DNA of 50,330 nt from Nocardia pseudobrasiliensis NBRC 108224 (GTDB taxonomy: Bacteria; Actinomycetota; Actinomycetes; Mycobacteriales; Mycobacteriaceae): NCBI RefSeq assembly GCF_001613105.1, contig NZ_BDBS01000068.1, positions 1-50,330 of the forward strand, written 5' to 3'. The notes below the pieces were generated by a model. That model saw only the letters and a program-made list of their open reading frames with translations, searched no databases and was not told the DNA's origin. Below, piece after piece: positions 1 through 7,365 of the stretch (position 1 is the stretch's first letter; each line of letters opens with the position of its first letter). Made by a program: the position numbers and the translations under genes.

Positions 1-2
1 GC

Positions 3-128
3 GTCGGCGTATTGGCCGGTGCGGCGATCGGCGCAGCGGTTCTGGGCGTTCCGGCGGCCGTCGCGGGCGGCATCGCGGGCGGCGTCATCGGCGGTGCGGC
101 GGGCACCGCTTTCGGCGCGGCGGTCTGA
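3..128 (+). CDS. C-terminal end of a Gly/Ala-rich hydrophobic protein (5' end outside window)
   Basis: An open frame entering from the left edge reads 41 residues, VGVLAGAAIGAAVLGVPAAV followed by a GGIAGGVIGGAAGTA-type stretch, and stops at TGA 126-128. Repeated small residues with regularly placed glycines suggest a membrane-inserted or glycine-zipper tail. The family cannot be named from this fragment and the start is not in the window. Confidence 0.55.
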   Translation, partial: VGVLAGAAIGAAVLGVPAAVAGGIAGGVIGGAAGTAFGAAV

Positions 129-710
129 CAACCCGCCGCGACGGCGCGGTCGACGCTGCGGTGCAGGACTTTTCGATAACCGTCCGCCCGACCCCATCCC
201 ACCGCAGTCGATGCCGCAAGGCTGGCATTTCAGTTGGTGGCTCGAGGTCGGATGCGGTCGAAGCGACAACCGTGCGGCAGAGCGAAGTGCGGACGCTGTG
301 GCATTGGGTTGTGGATCGCCGTCACGGCTGAGCAATCGGGTTTGTTCCACCGCGGCCGCGGTTCGGCCGGGTACGGCGAGGGCCCGGATTCCGGGAGCGT
401 CGCCGCGGCTCGGGCCGGGCTCGTGGGCAAGAGGCACTGGGCTGTGGATCGCCGTCACGGGTGGGCAATCGGGTTCGTTCCACCGCGGTCGCGGTTCGGC
501 CGGATAGAGCGAAAGCCCGGATTCCGAGAGCGTCGCCTCGACTCCCGCCGGGTTCGAGGGTGAGGGGTCCTGGGGCTGGTGAAAGCCGTCGCGTAGCAGG
601 GCATTCGGGGTTGTGGGATGGATCGGGGGGCGGGCGGCGACTACGATGCAGCAAGCGACTTCGGTCGTGATCGGCTCTGCAGGAAACCCGGGGAGGGTGG
701 TGGTCTCGAC
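129..710. repeat. Non-coding stretch with an imperfect 133-bp tandem duplication (about 300-565)
   Basis: No convincing gene was found here; the frames that stay open have arginine-rich, shadow-like composition. The segment from 300 (ggcattgggt) recurs at 433 (ggcactgggc) with an offset of exactly 133 bp. The copies agree at most positions for about 115 bp, including GTGGATCGCCGTCACGG at 311 and 444 and CCCGGATTCCG near 392 and 525. The copies differ by substitutions rather than indels. A weaker echo (GGCATTCGGGGTTGTGG) lies near 600. Confidence 0.6.
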
Positions 711-1079
711 GTGAAGCGTCGAAGTAGGAATGTGATGGCTGGAATTCGTATCGGTCTGGCCGCGCTGCCCCTCGCGATCGCCCTGGGTTACAGCGGGTTG
801 GCGCAGGCCGAACCCGGCCCGGTGCAACCCGGCGTGACCACCGCGCCGGATACCGAGGAGCCGGCCGAATTACGTGCCGCCACACCGCAATCCCCCGCTC
901 CCGCCCCGGCTCCGCGCCCGCGTCCCAATACGCCGCAGAAGACCGAGACTCCCCCGCCGCCGCCTCCGCCACGCAGCGTGCGCATCGGCGAATTCGAGGC
1001 CCCCGTCCCGGACGGTGTCCCGGACTCGATGGTCCAGGATCTGCAGAACGCGATCAATCCGCCTACGCCACAGCCCTAG
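711..1079 (+). CDS. Small secreted proline-rich protein
   Basis: This 122-residue protein has a signal peptide: a basic start (MKRRSRNVMAG), a hydrophobic core (IGLAALPLAIALGY) and a plausible AQA/EPGP cleavage site. The mature part is proline-rich, with a PAPAPAPRPRP stretch and a run of seven prolines, then a short ordered-looking tail (RSVRIGEFEAPVPDG). The GTG at 711 was chosen because GGGAGGGTGG lies upstream and it gives a complete signal peptide; ATG 735 is an alternative that would still leave one. No catalytic motif is visible. It is probably an extracytoplasmic protein of unknown function. Confidence 0.6.
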   Translation: MKRRSRNVMAGIRIGLAALPLAIALGYSGLAQAEPGPVQPGVTTAPDTEEPAELRAATPQSPAPAPAPRPRPNTPQKTETPPPPPPPRSVRIGEFEAPVPDGVPDSMVQDLQNAINPPTPQP

Positions 1080-1084
1080 CCGAC

Positions 1085-1645
1085 TCAGAACAGCGTCGGT
1101 TCCCCGAAGCCCGGAGTGCGCTCGATTTCCAGCAGGCGCTCCTTGGTGTCCAGGCCGCCCGGTGCGGAGAAGCCGTGCAGGGCATGGTCGGCGGCCAGGA
1201 CGCGATGGCAGGGAACGATCAGCGGAATCGGGTTGCGGCCCAAGGTCTGACCGACCGCCTGGGCGGCGTGTGGCTGGCCGATGCGGGCAGCGACCTGACC
1301 GTAGCTGAGGGTGTGGCCGGGGTCGATGGCCCGGGTCACCTCGTAGACGGCGCGGTCGAACTCCGGAATACCCTTGTGGTCCAGCGGAATCCAGCGCAGG
1401 TCGTCGAGTGTGCCCATGAGGTGTGCGCGAATGTCCTCGATGGCGCGGGCGATCACCTCGGTGGGCTCGGCCTCGCGCACCTCGCGGCCGCGGTAGCGGC
1501 GCAGGACTGCCTTTCGGGTCGCCTCGGTCGTGGACTCGGGGAGCAGGAACCGCGCCACCCCGGCGTCGGTCCAGGCGATGGCGCAGACGCCGATCGGAGA
1601 GTCGAAAAGCGCGGCCGAGACTGCCGGCCGGTCCGGTTCGGGCAT
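1085..1645 (-). CDS. ogt: Methylated-DNA--protein-cysteine S-methyltransferase
   Basis: This 186-residue suicide alkyltransferase moves the methyl group from O6-methylguanine (and O4-methylthymine) to its own cysteine. The active-site PCHRV motif has its cysteine at about residue 146. It is preceded by the helix-turn-helix segment SYGQVAARIG (about 114-123) that reads the DNA minor groove and supplies the arginine finger, and by AVGQTLGRNP. Length and motif order are those of a stand-alone Ogt/MGMT, without the Ada AraC domain. It ends 5 bp from the stop of the preceding convergent gene, so there is no room for a separate terminator. Confidence 0.93.
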   Translation of the reverse strand: MPEPDRPAVSAALFDSPIGVCAIAWTDAGVARFLLPESTTEATRKAVLRRYRGREVREAEPTEVIARAIEDIRAHLMGTLDDLRWIPLDHKGIPEFDRAVYEVTRAIDPGHTLSYGQVAARIGQPHAAQAVGQTLGRNPIPLIVPCHRVLAADHALHGFSAPGGLDTKERLLEIERTPGFGEPTLF

Positions 1646-1698
1646 ACGGTCAGTCTGCCGTACCGGACCGACATTCTCGACAGAGTCGGGCCAGTTAC

Positions 1699-1968
1699 TC
1701 AGAACTGGACCGCCCGGCGCAGCACACCCAGGCGATGTGAGGCCACCGCGCTCGCGCAGGGCACCGCCTCCCTGTGCGCCTGCGCCGCGGCCAGATCCGA
1801 GAGTTGACGCTGATCGTCGTAATACGACATCGACCAGTCCGCCATCGGCGCATGTGGACGGAATCGCTCGAGCAGTTCCGCGGCCCGTTCACCACGCTTG
1901 GGGGCATACCGATACACGACGACAGCGAAGGCCACCACGACGGCCAGAGCGACGAGGAAGGAGAACAT
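1699..1968 (-). CDS. Small single-pass membrane protein (paralogue A)
   Basis: An 89-residue protein with an N-terminal membrane helix (MFSFLVALAVVVAFAVVVYRY) followed by a charged tail: YAPKRGERAAELLERF, then ADWSMSYYDDQRQLSDLAAA. The start at 1968 is preceded by GATGGGG, a good ribosome-binding site; the frame is open further upstream but without hydrophobic or conserved-looking sequence. The (R)YAP(K/R)xxERAA motif after the helix recurs in the next gene, so the two look like tandem paralogues. Function unknown; the tail should be cytoplasmic if the positive-inside rule holds. Confidence 0.6.
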   Translation of the reverse strand: MFSFLVALAVVVAFAVVVYRYAPKRGERAAELLERFRPHAPMADWSMSYYDDQRQLSDLAAAQAHREAVPCASAVASHRLGVLRRAVQF

Positions 1969-2026
1969 ATCCCCATCTTGCGACCATCTGGACCCGCACT
2001 GAATAGCCACTTTCCCAACACTGGCC

Positions 2027-2233
2027 TCAAGTTGTTGGCGTCAGCTCGTCGAGCGGTCCAGTTGTGGACACTGGCCCCCTCGGTTCGCGGGCGGCGTCCC
2101 AATCGGTGAGCGAGTGGCGCAGCGTCAGGCTCGCCCGACGAAAGGCCGCCCGTTCCTGTGGCCTCGGCGCGTAGTCGCGGAGCGCCGCGACGGTCACGAG
2201 GATGATCACCCCGACGATCAATACTGCGAGCAT
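2027..2233 (-). CDS. Small single-pass membrane protein (paralogue B)
   Basis: A 68-residue protein whose first 20 residues are a membrane helix (MLAVLIVGVIILVTVAALRD), followed by YAPRPQERAAFRRASLTLRH and a TDWDAAREPRG segment. It resembles its downstream neighbour at 1699-1968 in topology, in the YAP-x2-ERAA junction and in the later DW motif. It diverges from the MocR-type regulator with about 60 bp between starts, so a shared promoter region is likely. The start at 2233 excludes an upstream arginine-rich extension that looks non-coding. Function unknown. Confidence 0.55.
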   Translation of the reverse strand: MLAVLIVGVIILVTVAALRDYAPRPQERAAFRRASLTLRHSLTDWDAAREPRGPVSTTGPLDELTPTT

Positions 2234-2294
2234 GCGGCCATCGTCGCCGCAGCTGGACTTGAAATACATATCCAGCAGGGCAATACTGGCCTGC

Positions 2295-3791
2295 ATGGCA
2301 TTACGTGTGATCAGCGCGGCCACCCTCACCCGGGATCTGGGCCGCTGGCGCCACGACGACGGTGACGAGGGCTCGACCCGCCGCTCGGCCCGCCCGGCGT
2401 ATCTGGCTCTGGCCGAAGGGATTCGGCTGCTGATCCACGACGGCCGCGCCCCGCTGGGGGTGGCCCTGCCGAGCGAGCGCGATCTGGCCACCGCGCTGGG
2501 TGTCAGCCGCACCACGGTCACCTCGGCCTACACGCTGCTGCGCGAACACGGCTATCTGATCAGCCGTCAGGGTTCGCGCAGTACGGTCGCGCTGCCCGCC
2601 AGCGTCAAGCACGACGGGAACAAGCCCAACCGCAGCATTCTGGCGATGATGTCCTCGGACGAACTGCCGACGATCGATATGACCTACGCCGCCATGTCCG
2701 CGCCACCGGAGATGACAGACGCGTATGCCTCCGCGCTCCAAGGACTTCCGCTCTACCTCGGCACGCACGGTATGGATCCGGTCGGCGTGCTGAGCGTGCG
2801 CGAGCAGGTCGCGCGCCGCTACACCGAACGCGGCCTGCCCACCGATCCGGACCAGATCCTGATCACCCTGGGCGCCCAGCACGGCCTGCGGCTGCTGCTC
2901 AATGTGCTGACCGCACCGGCCGAACGGGTGCTGATCGACCATCCGACCTATCCCAATGCCATCGAGGCGATCCGCGACGTCGGCGCTCGCCCGGTGCCGG
3001 TGCCGCTGCGCCCGGAACATCCCGAGGCCGGTTGGGATCTGGACGGAATCCGCAGCGCCGCAAGGCAAACCGCAGCCAGCACGGCCTATCTCGTACCGGA
3101 TTTCAACAATCCGACCGGGCTGCTGATGGATGCCGAGGCGCGCGCCGAACTGGCCGCCATCGCCCGCGAGACGCGCATGACGGTGATTGTCGACGAGTCC
3201 ATGGTCGATCAGCAGCTCGACGGCGAGAACCCCCCGCCCGCAGCGGCTTTCGCGCGCGCTTCGGAGATCGTCACGATCGGCTCGGCGTCCAAGTCGTTCT
3301 GGGGCGGCCTGCGCGTCGGCTGGATCCGCACCAATCAGGCGTTGATCACCAAACTGCTCGGCACCCGCTCCAGTATGGATCTGGGTACGCCGGTGATGGA
3401 TCAGCTGGCCACCGGCTACCTACTCGAACACGCCGACGCCATCCTGGCCCACCGTCGCGACCAATTGCGTTCGCGCCGAGCGGCTCTGCTCGACGCGATG
3501 GCCGAGGAGCTGCCGGATTGGCGGGCCGTGGCGGGTGCGGGCGGGATGTCGCTGTGGGTGCAGCTGCCCGCGCCGGTCTCCACCGCCCTGGCCGCCACGG
3601 CTCCCAATCACGGCGTATTGCTCGCCGCGGGACCGCGTTTCGGCGTCCAGGGCGCGTTCGAACGCTTCCTGCGGCTGCCGTTCACCCGCGAGGAGGCGGA
3701 TCTGCGCCTGGGGGTGAAGTCCATCGCGGCCGCCTATGCCGCCCTCACCCCGCACGCGGCGGATCCGCTGGCCCCGCTGACCTGCTACTGA
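2295..3791 (+). CDS. MocR/PdxR-type regulator: GntR DNA-binding domain fused to an aminotransferase fold
   Basis: About 498 residues. A winged-helix GntR domain comes first (LAEGIRLLIHDGRAPLGVAL, then LPSERDLATALGVSRTTVTSAY). A fold-type I aminotransferase domain follows, with PDFNNPTGLL (cofactor-contacting Asn) and SASKSFWGGLRVGW, where the lysine should form the Schiff base with pyridoxal phosphate. MocR proteins usually regulate using PLP or an amino acid as ligand rather than by transamination; the ligand cannot be read here. ATG 2295 or GTG 2307 are both possible starts. It diverges from the small membrane gene ending at 2233, its most likely target by position. Its stop overlaps the purA stop by 7 bp in convergent orientation. 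Confidence 0.88.
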   Translation: MALRVISAATLTRDLGRWRHDDGDEGSTRRSARPAYLALAEGIRLLIHDGRAPLGVALPSERDLATALGVSRTTVTSAYTLLREHGYLISRQGSRSTVALPASVKHDGNKPNRSILAMMSSDELPTIDMTYAAMSAPPEMTDAYASALQGLPLYLGTHGMDPVGVLSVREQVARRYTERGLPTDPDQILITLGAQHGLRLLLNVLTAPAERVLIDHPTYPNAIEAIRDVGARPVPVPLRPEHPEAGWDLDGIRSAARQTAASTAYLVPDFNNPTGLLMDAEARAELAAIARETRMTVIVDESMVDQQLDGENPPPAAAFARASEIVTIGSASKSFWGGLRVGWIRTNQALITKLLGTRSSMDLGTPVMDQLATGYLLEHADAILAHRRDQLRSRRAALLDAMAEELPDWRAVAGAGGMSLWVQLPAPVSTALAATAPNHGVLLAAGPRFGVQGAFERFLRLPFTREEADLRLGVKSIAAAYAALTPHAADPLAPLTCY

Positions 3792-5077
3792 CCCAGAACG
3801 TCGTGCCGCACGATGGTTTCGTCGCGGCCCGGGCCGACGCCGATGCAGGAGACGCGGGCGCCGGACAGTTCCTCGAGACGACGCACATAGGCCTGCGCGT
3901 TGGCGGGCAGATCCTCGAAGGTGCGGGCGCCGGAGATGTCCTCCCACCAGCCGGGCATTTCCTCGTAAACGGGCTTGGCGTGGTGGAATTCGGTCTGAGT
4001 GGTCGGCATCTGCTCGACGCGTTCGCCGTCGATCTCGTAGGCCACGCAGATCGGCACGCGGTCCAGGCTCGACAGCACGTCCAGCTTGGTGAGGAAGTAA
4101 TCGGTGATGCCGTTGACGCGGGTGGCGTAGCGGGCGATCACGGCGTCGAACCAGCCGGTGCGCCGCGCGCGGCCGGTGGTCACCCCGACCTCGCCGCCGG
4201 TCTTGGCGAGGTACTCGCCGGACTGGTCGAACAGTTCGGTCGGGAACGGGCCCGAACCGACACGGGTGGTGTAGGCCTTGAGGATGCCGAGGACTGCGCC
4301 GATCTTGTTGGGCCCGATACCGGATCCGACGGCCGCGCCGCCCGAGGTCGGATTCGACGACGTCACATAGGGATAGGTGCCGTGGTCGACATCGAGCAGC
4401 GTGCCCTGCGAACCCTCCAGCAGGACGGTCTCACCCTGTTCGAGGGCCTGGTTGAGCAGCAGGCGGGTATCGCTGATGCGGTGTGCGAAGCCCTCGGCCT
4501 TGGTGAGCACCTCGTCGACGACCTGCTGGGGATCCAGGGCGCGGCGGTTGTAGATCTTCACCAGCACCTGGTTCTTGAACTCCAGTGCGGCCTCGACCTT
4601 CTGGGTGAGGATCTTCTCGTCCAGCAGATCCGCCACGCGCACGCCCACGCGCGCGACCTTGTCCTGGTAGCAGGGGCCGATACCGCGGCCGGTGGTGCCG
4701 ATCTTCTTGTTGCCCAGGAAGCGTTCGGTGACCTTATCGATGGCCACGTGGTACGGCATGATCAGATGCGCGTCGGCCGACAGCAGCAGCCGCGAGGTGT
4801 CCACGCCGCGATCCTCGAGTCCGGCCAGCTCGTCCAGCAGCACACCGGGATCCACCACCACACCGTTGCCGATGACATTGGTCACGCCCGGGGTGAGGAT
4901 GCCGGAGGGGATCAGGTGCAGCGCGAAGTTGTCGCCGTTGGGCAGTACGACGGTATGGCCGGCATTGTTACCGCCCTGATAGCGAACCACCCATTGGACT
5001 CGCCCACCCAGCAGATCGGTGGCTTTGCCCTTACCCTCGTCGCCCCACTGGGCGCCGATCAGGACGATTGCCGGCAT
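3785..5077 (-). CDS. purA: Adenylosuccinate synthetase
   Basis: This 430-residue enzyme joins IMP and aspartate using GTP, the first committed step from IMP to AMP. The glycine-rich phosphate loop (GAQWGDEGKGKATDLL, from residue 8), the NNAGHTVV segment and the later TTTGRARRTGWFDAV and GVGPGRDETI elements are all present in order, and the length is standard. The start has an AGGAG ribosome-binding site about 7 bases upstream. The upstream region shared with the divergent gene at 5637 is about 560 bp and carries a 22-bp tandem repeat array. In M. tuberculosis purA also sits beside the M50-protease pair. Confidence 0.97.
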   Translation of the reverse strand: MPAIVLIGAQWGDEGKGKATDLLGGRVQWVVRYQGGNNAGHTVVLPNGDNFALHLIPSGILTPGVTNVIGNGVVVDPGVLLDELAGLEDRGVDTSRLLLSADAHLIMPYHVAIDKVTERFLGNKKIGTTGRGIGPCYQDKVARVGVRVADLLDEKILTQKVEAALEFKNQVLVKIYNRRALDPQQVVDEVLTKAEGFAHRISDTRLLLNQALEQGETVLLEGSQGTLLDVDHGTYPYVTSSNPTSGGAAVGSGIGPNKIGAVLGILKAYTTRVGSGPFPTELFDQSGEYLAKTGGEVGVTTGRARRTGWFDAVIARYATRVNGITDYFLTKLDVLSSLDRVPICVAYEIDGERVEQMPTTQTEFHHAKPVYEEMPGWWEDISGARTFEDLPANAQAYVRRLEELSGARVSCIGVGPGRDETIVRHDVLGQ

Positions 5078-5270
5078 TTCGAGACTCCTACGGTTCGACG
5101 CGCAACACCCGTGGTGCTGCAGCTACCTGCCGTTTCCGAGGCGGTGGCCGGGAGCACAGTCTAATAGATAGGTGAACCAAGGTTCCGACGGCAACGACAT
5201 ACAACCCAAGATCGTTTCCCCGAACCGGCCCGCACCGCAAAACCCCGCCACAGACCACCATCACCCGCCG

Positions 5271-5500
5271 CACGACCACCACCACCCCGCCACACGACCA
5301 CCACCACCCCGCCACACGACCACCACCACCCCGCCACACGACCACCACCACCCCGCCACACGACCACCACCACCCCGCCACACGACCACCACCACCCCGC
5401 CACACGACCACCACCACCCCGCCACACGACCACCACCATCCCGCCACGCGGCCACCACCATCCCGCCACCACCATCCCGCCACCACCATCCCGCCACGCG
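5271..5500. repeat. 22-bp tandem repeat array in the purA divergent promoter region
   Basis: The unit, starting CACGACCACCACCACCCCGC and ending CA, repeats exactly every 22 bp at 5271, 5293, 5315, 5337, 5359, 5381, 5403 and 5425; the last copy has one C-to-T change. Degenerate units with ACCATCCCGCC cores follow to about 5500. The opposite strand is G-rich (GGGGTGGTGGTGG per unit) and could form quadruplex-like structure. Because 22 is not a multiple of 3 and the unit has no stops, long artificial frames appear on the minus strand. The rest of 5078-5636 shows no gene. Confidence 0.9.
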
Positions 5501-5636
5501 GCCAACACCCTTGTCCCCGCCGAGCGAAGCGAGGCAGGGGTAATGCGGGCTATGGTGGCAGCCGAAGGTGGGTCGCCGGCCTGCCCGACGCAGCAAGGAC
5601 GATGCAGTTGTCAGGTCCGAGGAGGGTGTACCGCAG

Positions 5637-6296
5637 TTGAGTACCCATGTTCTCCGCTGCAATGGTGCGCCGGTGCCGATCGCGCTCGCGTCGCTGCCCA
5701 TGACCCAGACCGCGGCCATTCCCGACAGCAGCGCGATCGATGAACTGCTGCCCGTCCTGGCCGCCGACAGTTTGCCGCGCCTGATCGTGCTCGGCGAGGA
5801 CGCGGGCCTGGCCGCGGTACTTACCCATCTGCTGCGCACCGAACGATTGCATGTGGAAATCGGTTACGTCCCAGTCGATCGCACCTACGGTTCGCGGGCC
5901 TATCAGACCGGAACCGGCTCGGCCGCGGCCAAACGAGCGCTCGAAGGCAAGCCGCTGCCGACCCCGCTGATCCGCGACGACACCGGCACGGTGCTGGTCG
6001 GCCGCGCCACGATCACCGGCCGCGACGGGGACAAGCTGGAGGGCGAGGCGTATGTCGACGACATCCGGCTGTTCACCGGAAAGGTTACGGCCCTGCATGT
6101 TTCGCCGACGCTGGAGGAACCCGGCGTGCGCGCGGCCGTCCAGCGCGGATTGCGCAGGCGGCGCTGGATCGCCGGGCGCGCGGTTCAGGTGGGCACCCCG
6201 GGCGCGATGGTGACCCGCGACGGCGTCGCCACCGACCGCACGGTCCCGCGTTCGAGCTTCTATCGCCACCATCAGCCCTGGATGCTTGTGCGATGA
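5637..6296 (+). CDS. Conserved actinobacterial hypothetical protein (Rv0358-like), coupled to an M50 protease
   Basis: This 219-residue protein has no recognised enzymatic motif. The N-terminal half (AIDELLPVLAADSLPRLIVLG, then EDAGLAAVLTHLLRTERLHV) looks like an alpha/beta fold; later parts include DDTGTVLVGRATITGRDGD and a basic C-terminus (RRRRWIAGRAVQVGTPGAMV). The TTG at 5637 was chosen because GAGGAGGG lies about 10 bases upstream; ATG 5700 lacks such a site. Its stop overlaps the protease start in an ATGA (6293-6296), so the two are probably translationally coupled. The pairing recalls Rv0358-Rv0359, suggesting an accessory role to the protease; that role is inferred from context only. 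Confidence 0.75.
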   Translation: MSTHVLRCNGAPVPIALASLPMTQTAAIPDSSAIDELLPVLAADSLPRLIVLGEDAGLAAVLTHLLRTERLHVEIGYVPVDRTYGSRAYQTGTGSAAAKRALEGKPLPTPLIRDDTGTVLVGRATITGRDGDKLEGEAYVDDIRLFTGKVTALHVSPTLEEPGVRAAVQRGLRRRRWIAGRAVQVGTPGAMVTRDGVATDRTVPRSSFYRHHQPWMLVR

Positions 6297-7084
6297 ACCG
6301 ATCCTTCGGCACCCGACGCACATCCGGGGCGGTGCGCCCCAGTCCGATCTTCCTGTTGATCGTCGGGCTGACCATCGCCGGCGGCGCGGTGGCCTGGTAC
6401 GCCGAGGACTGGACCTCGACGCAGGCCAGTATCGGCGTATTCGTGATGGTCGTCTTCGGCTGGATCGTCTCGGTATGCCTGCACGAGTTCGGACATGCCT
6501 ACACCTCGTGGCGGGCCGGTGATCACGAGGTGGAACTGCGCGGCTATCTGACGCTCAATCCGCTGAAGTACAGCCATCCGCTGCTGTCGATCGGCCTGCC
6601 CATCGTATTCATCGCACTCGGCGGCTTCGCGCTGCCCGGCGGTGCGGTCTATGTGCATTCCCATCTGTTCTCCCCGCGCGTCCAGCGCATGATCAGCGGG
6701 GCCGGTCCCGCGGTCAACGCGCTCTGCGCGGTGGTGCTGCTGGTGATCGTCCGGCTGTTCGGCTCGGCGACTTCACACGGGGCGTTCTGGTTCGGATTGA
6801 GCTTCCTGGCATTTCTGCAGGTGACCGCGACCGTTCTGAATCTGCTGCCGATTCCGGGCACCGACGGATACGGAATTCTGGAACCCTCGCTGAGCTATCA
6901 GACGCGGCGGTCGCTGGATCAGCTCAAGCCCTACGGCATGCTGCTGCTGTTCGCCGTGCTGTGGGGTCTGCGGCCGGTGGCCAATGCCTTCTTCGCGCTC
7001 GTGGACGCGCTGTTCCGGCTGTCCGGTGTGCCGCCGCTGTGGCACGACGCCGGGCTGTATCTGGTGACCTTCTGGTCGCATTGA
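6293..7084 (+). CDS. Site-2-type M50 family intramembrane metalloprotease
   Basis: A 263-residue polytopic membrane protein. The zinc motif HEFGH is at residues 64-68 within a membrane helix (VFGWIVSVCLHEFGHAYTSW). The third-ligand motif NLLPIPGTDGYG places an aspartate near 191. At least five hydrophobic segments are visible (about 19-36, 46-62, 99-112, 141-155, 168-186), plus one near 210-222. Such short proteases without a PDZ domain cleave membrane-anchored substrates such as anti-sigma factors or small peptides; the substrate is unknown. The start overlaps the upstream gene by 4 bp. It is of the Rv0359 type. A hairpin follows the stop. Confidence 0.88.
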   Translation: MNRSFGTRRTSGAVRPSPIFLLIVGLTIAGGAVAWYAEDWTSTQASIGVFVMVVFGWIVSVCLHEFGHAYTSWRAGDHEVELRGYLTLNPLKYSHPLLSIGLPIVFIALGGFALPGGAVYVHSHLFSPRVQRMISGAGPAVNALCAVVLLVIVRLFGSATSHGAFWFGLSFLAFLQVTATVLNLLPIPGTDGYGILEPSLSYQTRRSLDQLKPYGMLLLFAVLWGLRPVANAFFALVDALFRLSGVPPLWHDAGLYLVTFWSH

Positions 7085-7091
7085 CACCGAA

Positions 7092-7121
7092 CCGTCGGCG
7101 GCCCCCTTGCTCCGCCGACGG
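7092..7121 (+). terminator. Hairpin downstream of the M50 protease gene
   Basis: CCGTCGGCGG (7092-7101) and CCGCCGACGG (7112-7121) form a perfect 10-bp stem with a 10-base loop, 7 bp after the protease stop. There is no T-tract, which is common for terminators in high-GC actinobacteria. The remaining bases to 7365 show no gene. Confidence 0.55.
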
Positions 7122-7365
7122 CCCGGCGAAGGAGGGTCGCCCGACCCGCCTTGCTCGAGCCGAGCGACCCGGCTCCGCTCGGGAGTGCGACCATCGGACC
7201 CGGTACCGGCCGCCCACACCACCGGCGGCCGTTCGACGTCGCGCATCCCTCGCGAAGTTTCGACCACACCACCCCTCGTCGGCGCGGTCAACACAAAAGC
7301 TACGGGCGTGACCGATCGCGAACACGAGTAGCGCGCTACCCGAAGTACTTTCCCGCGCCTACTCG

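Noticed and set aside
322..972. Arginine/proline-rich frames in the left intergenic region
   Set aside because: Overlapping open frames on both strands, no ribosome-binding sites, and the region contains a direct duplication that none of the frames exploits.
3032..5164. 710-codon plus-strand frame through the MocR gene end and purA
   Set aside because: It lies antisense to purA and out of frame with the regulator; long antisense frames are normal at this G+C content, and the residues show no conserved motif.
5160..5260. Possible purA promoter (TAGACT with TTGGTT upstream on the minus strand)
   Set aside because: Spacing between the elements is about 11 bases, not 16-18, and no better pair was found.
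5088..5839. Several minus-strand frames with Trp/Val/Gly repeats across the 22-bp array
   Set aside because: The 22-bp unit has no stop in any minus-strand frame and its length is not a multiple of three, so all three frames stay open and give a 22-residue repeat automatically. Composition is unlike the other proteins here.
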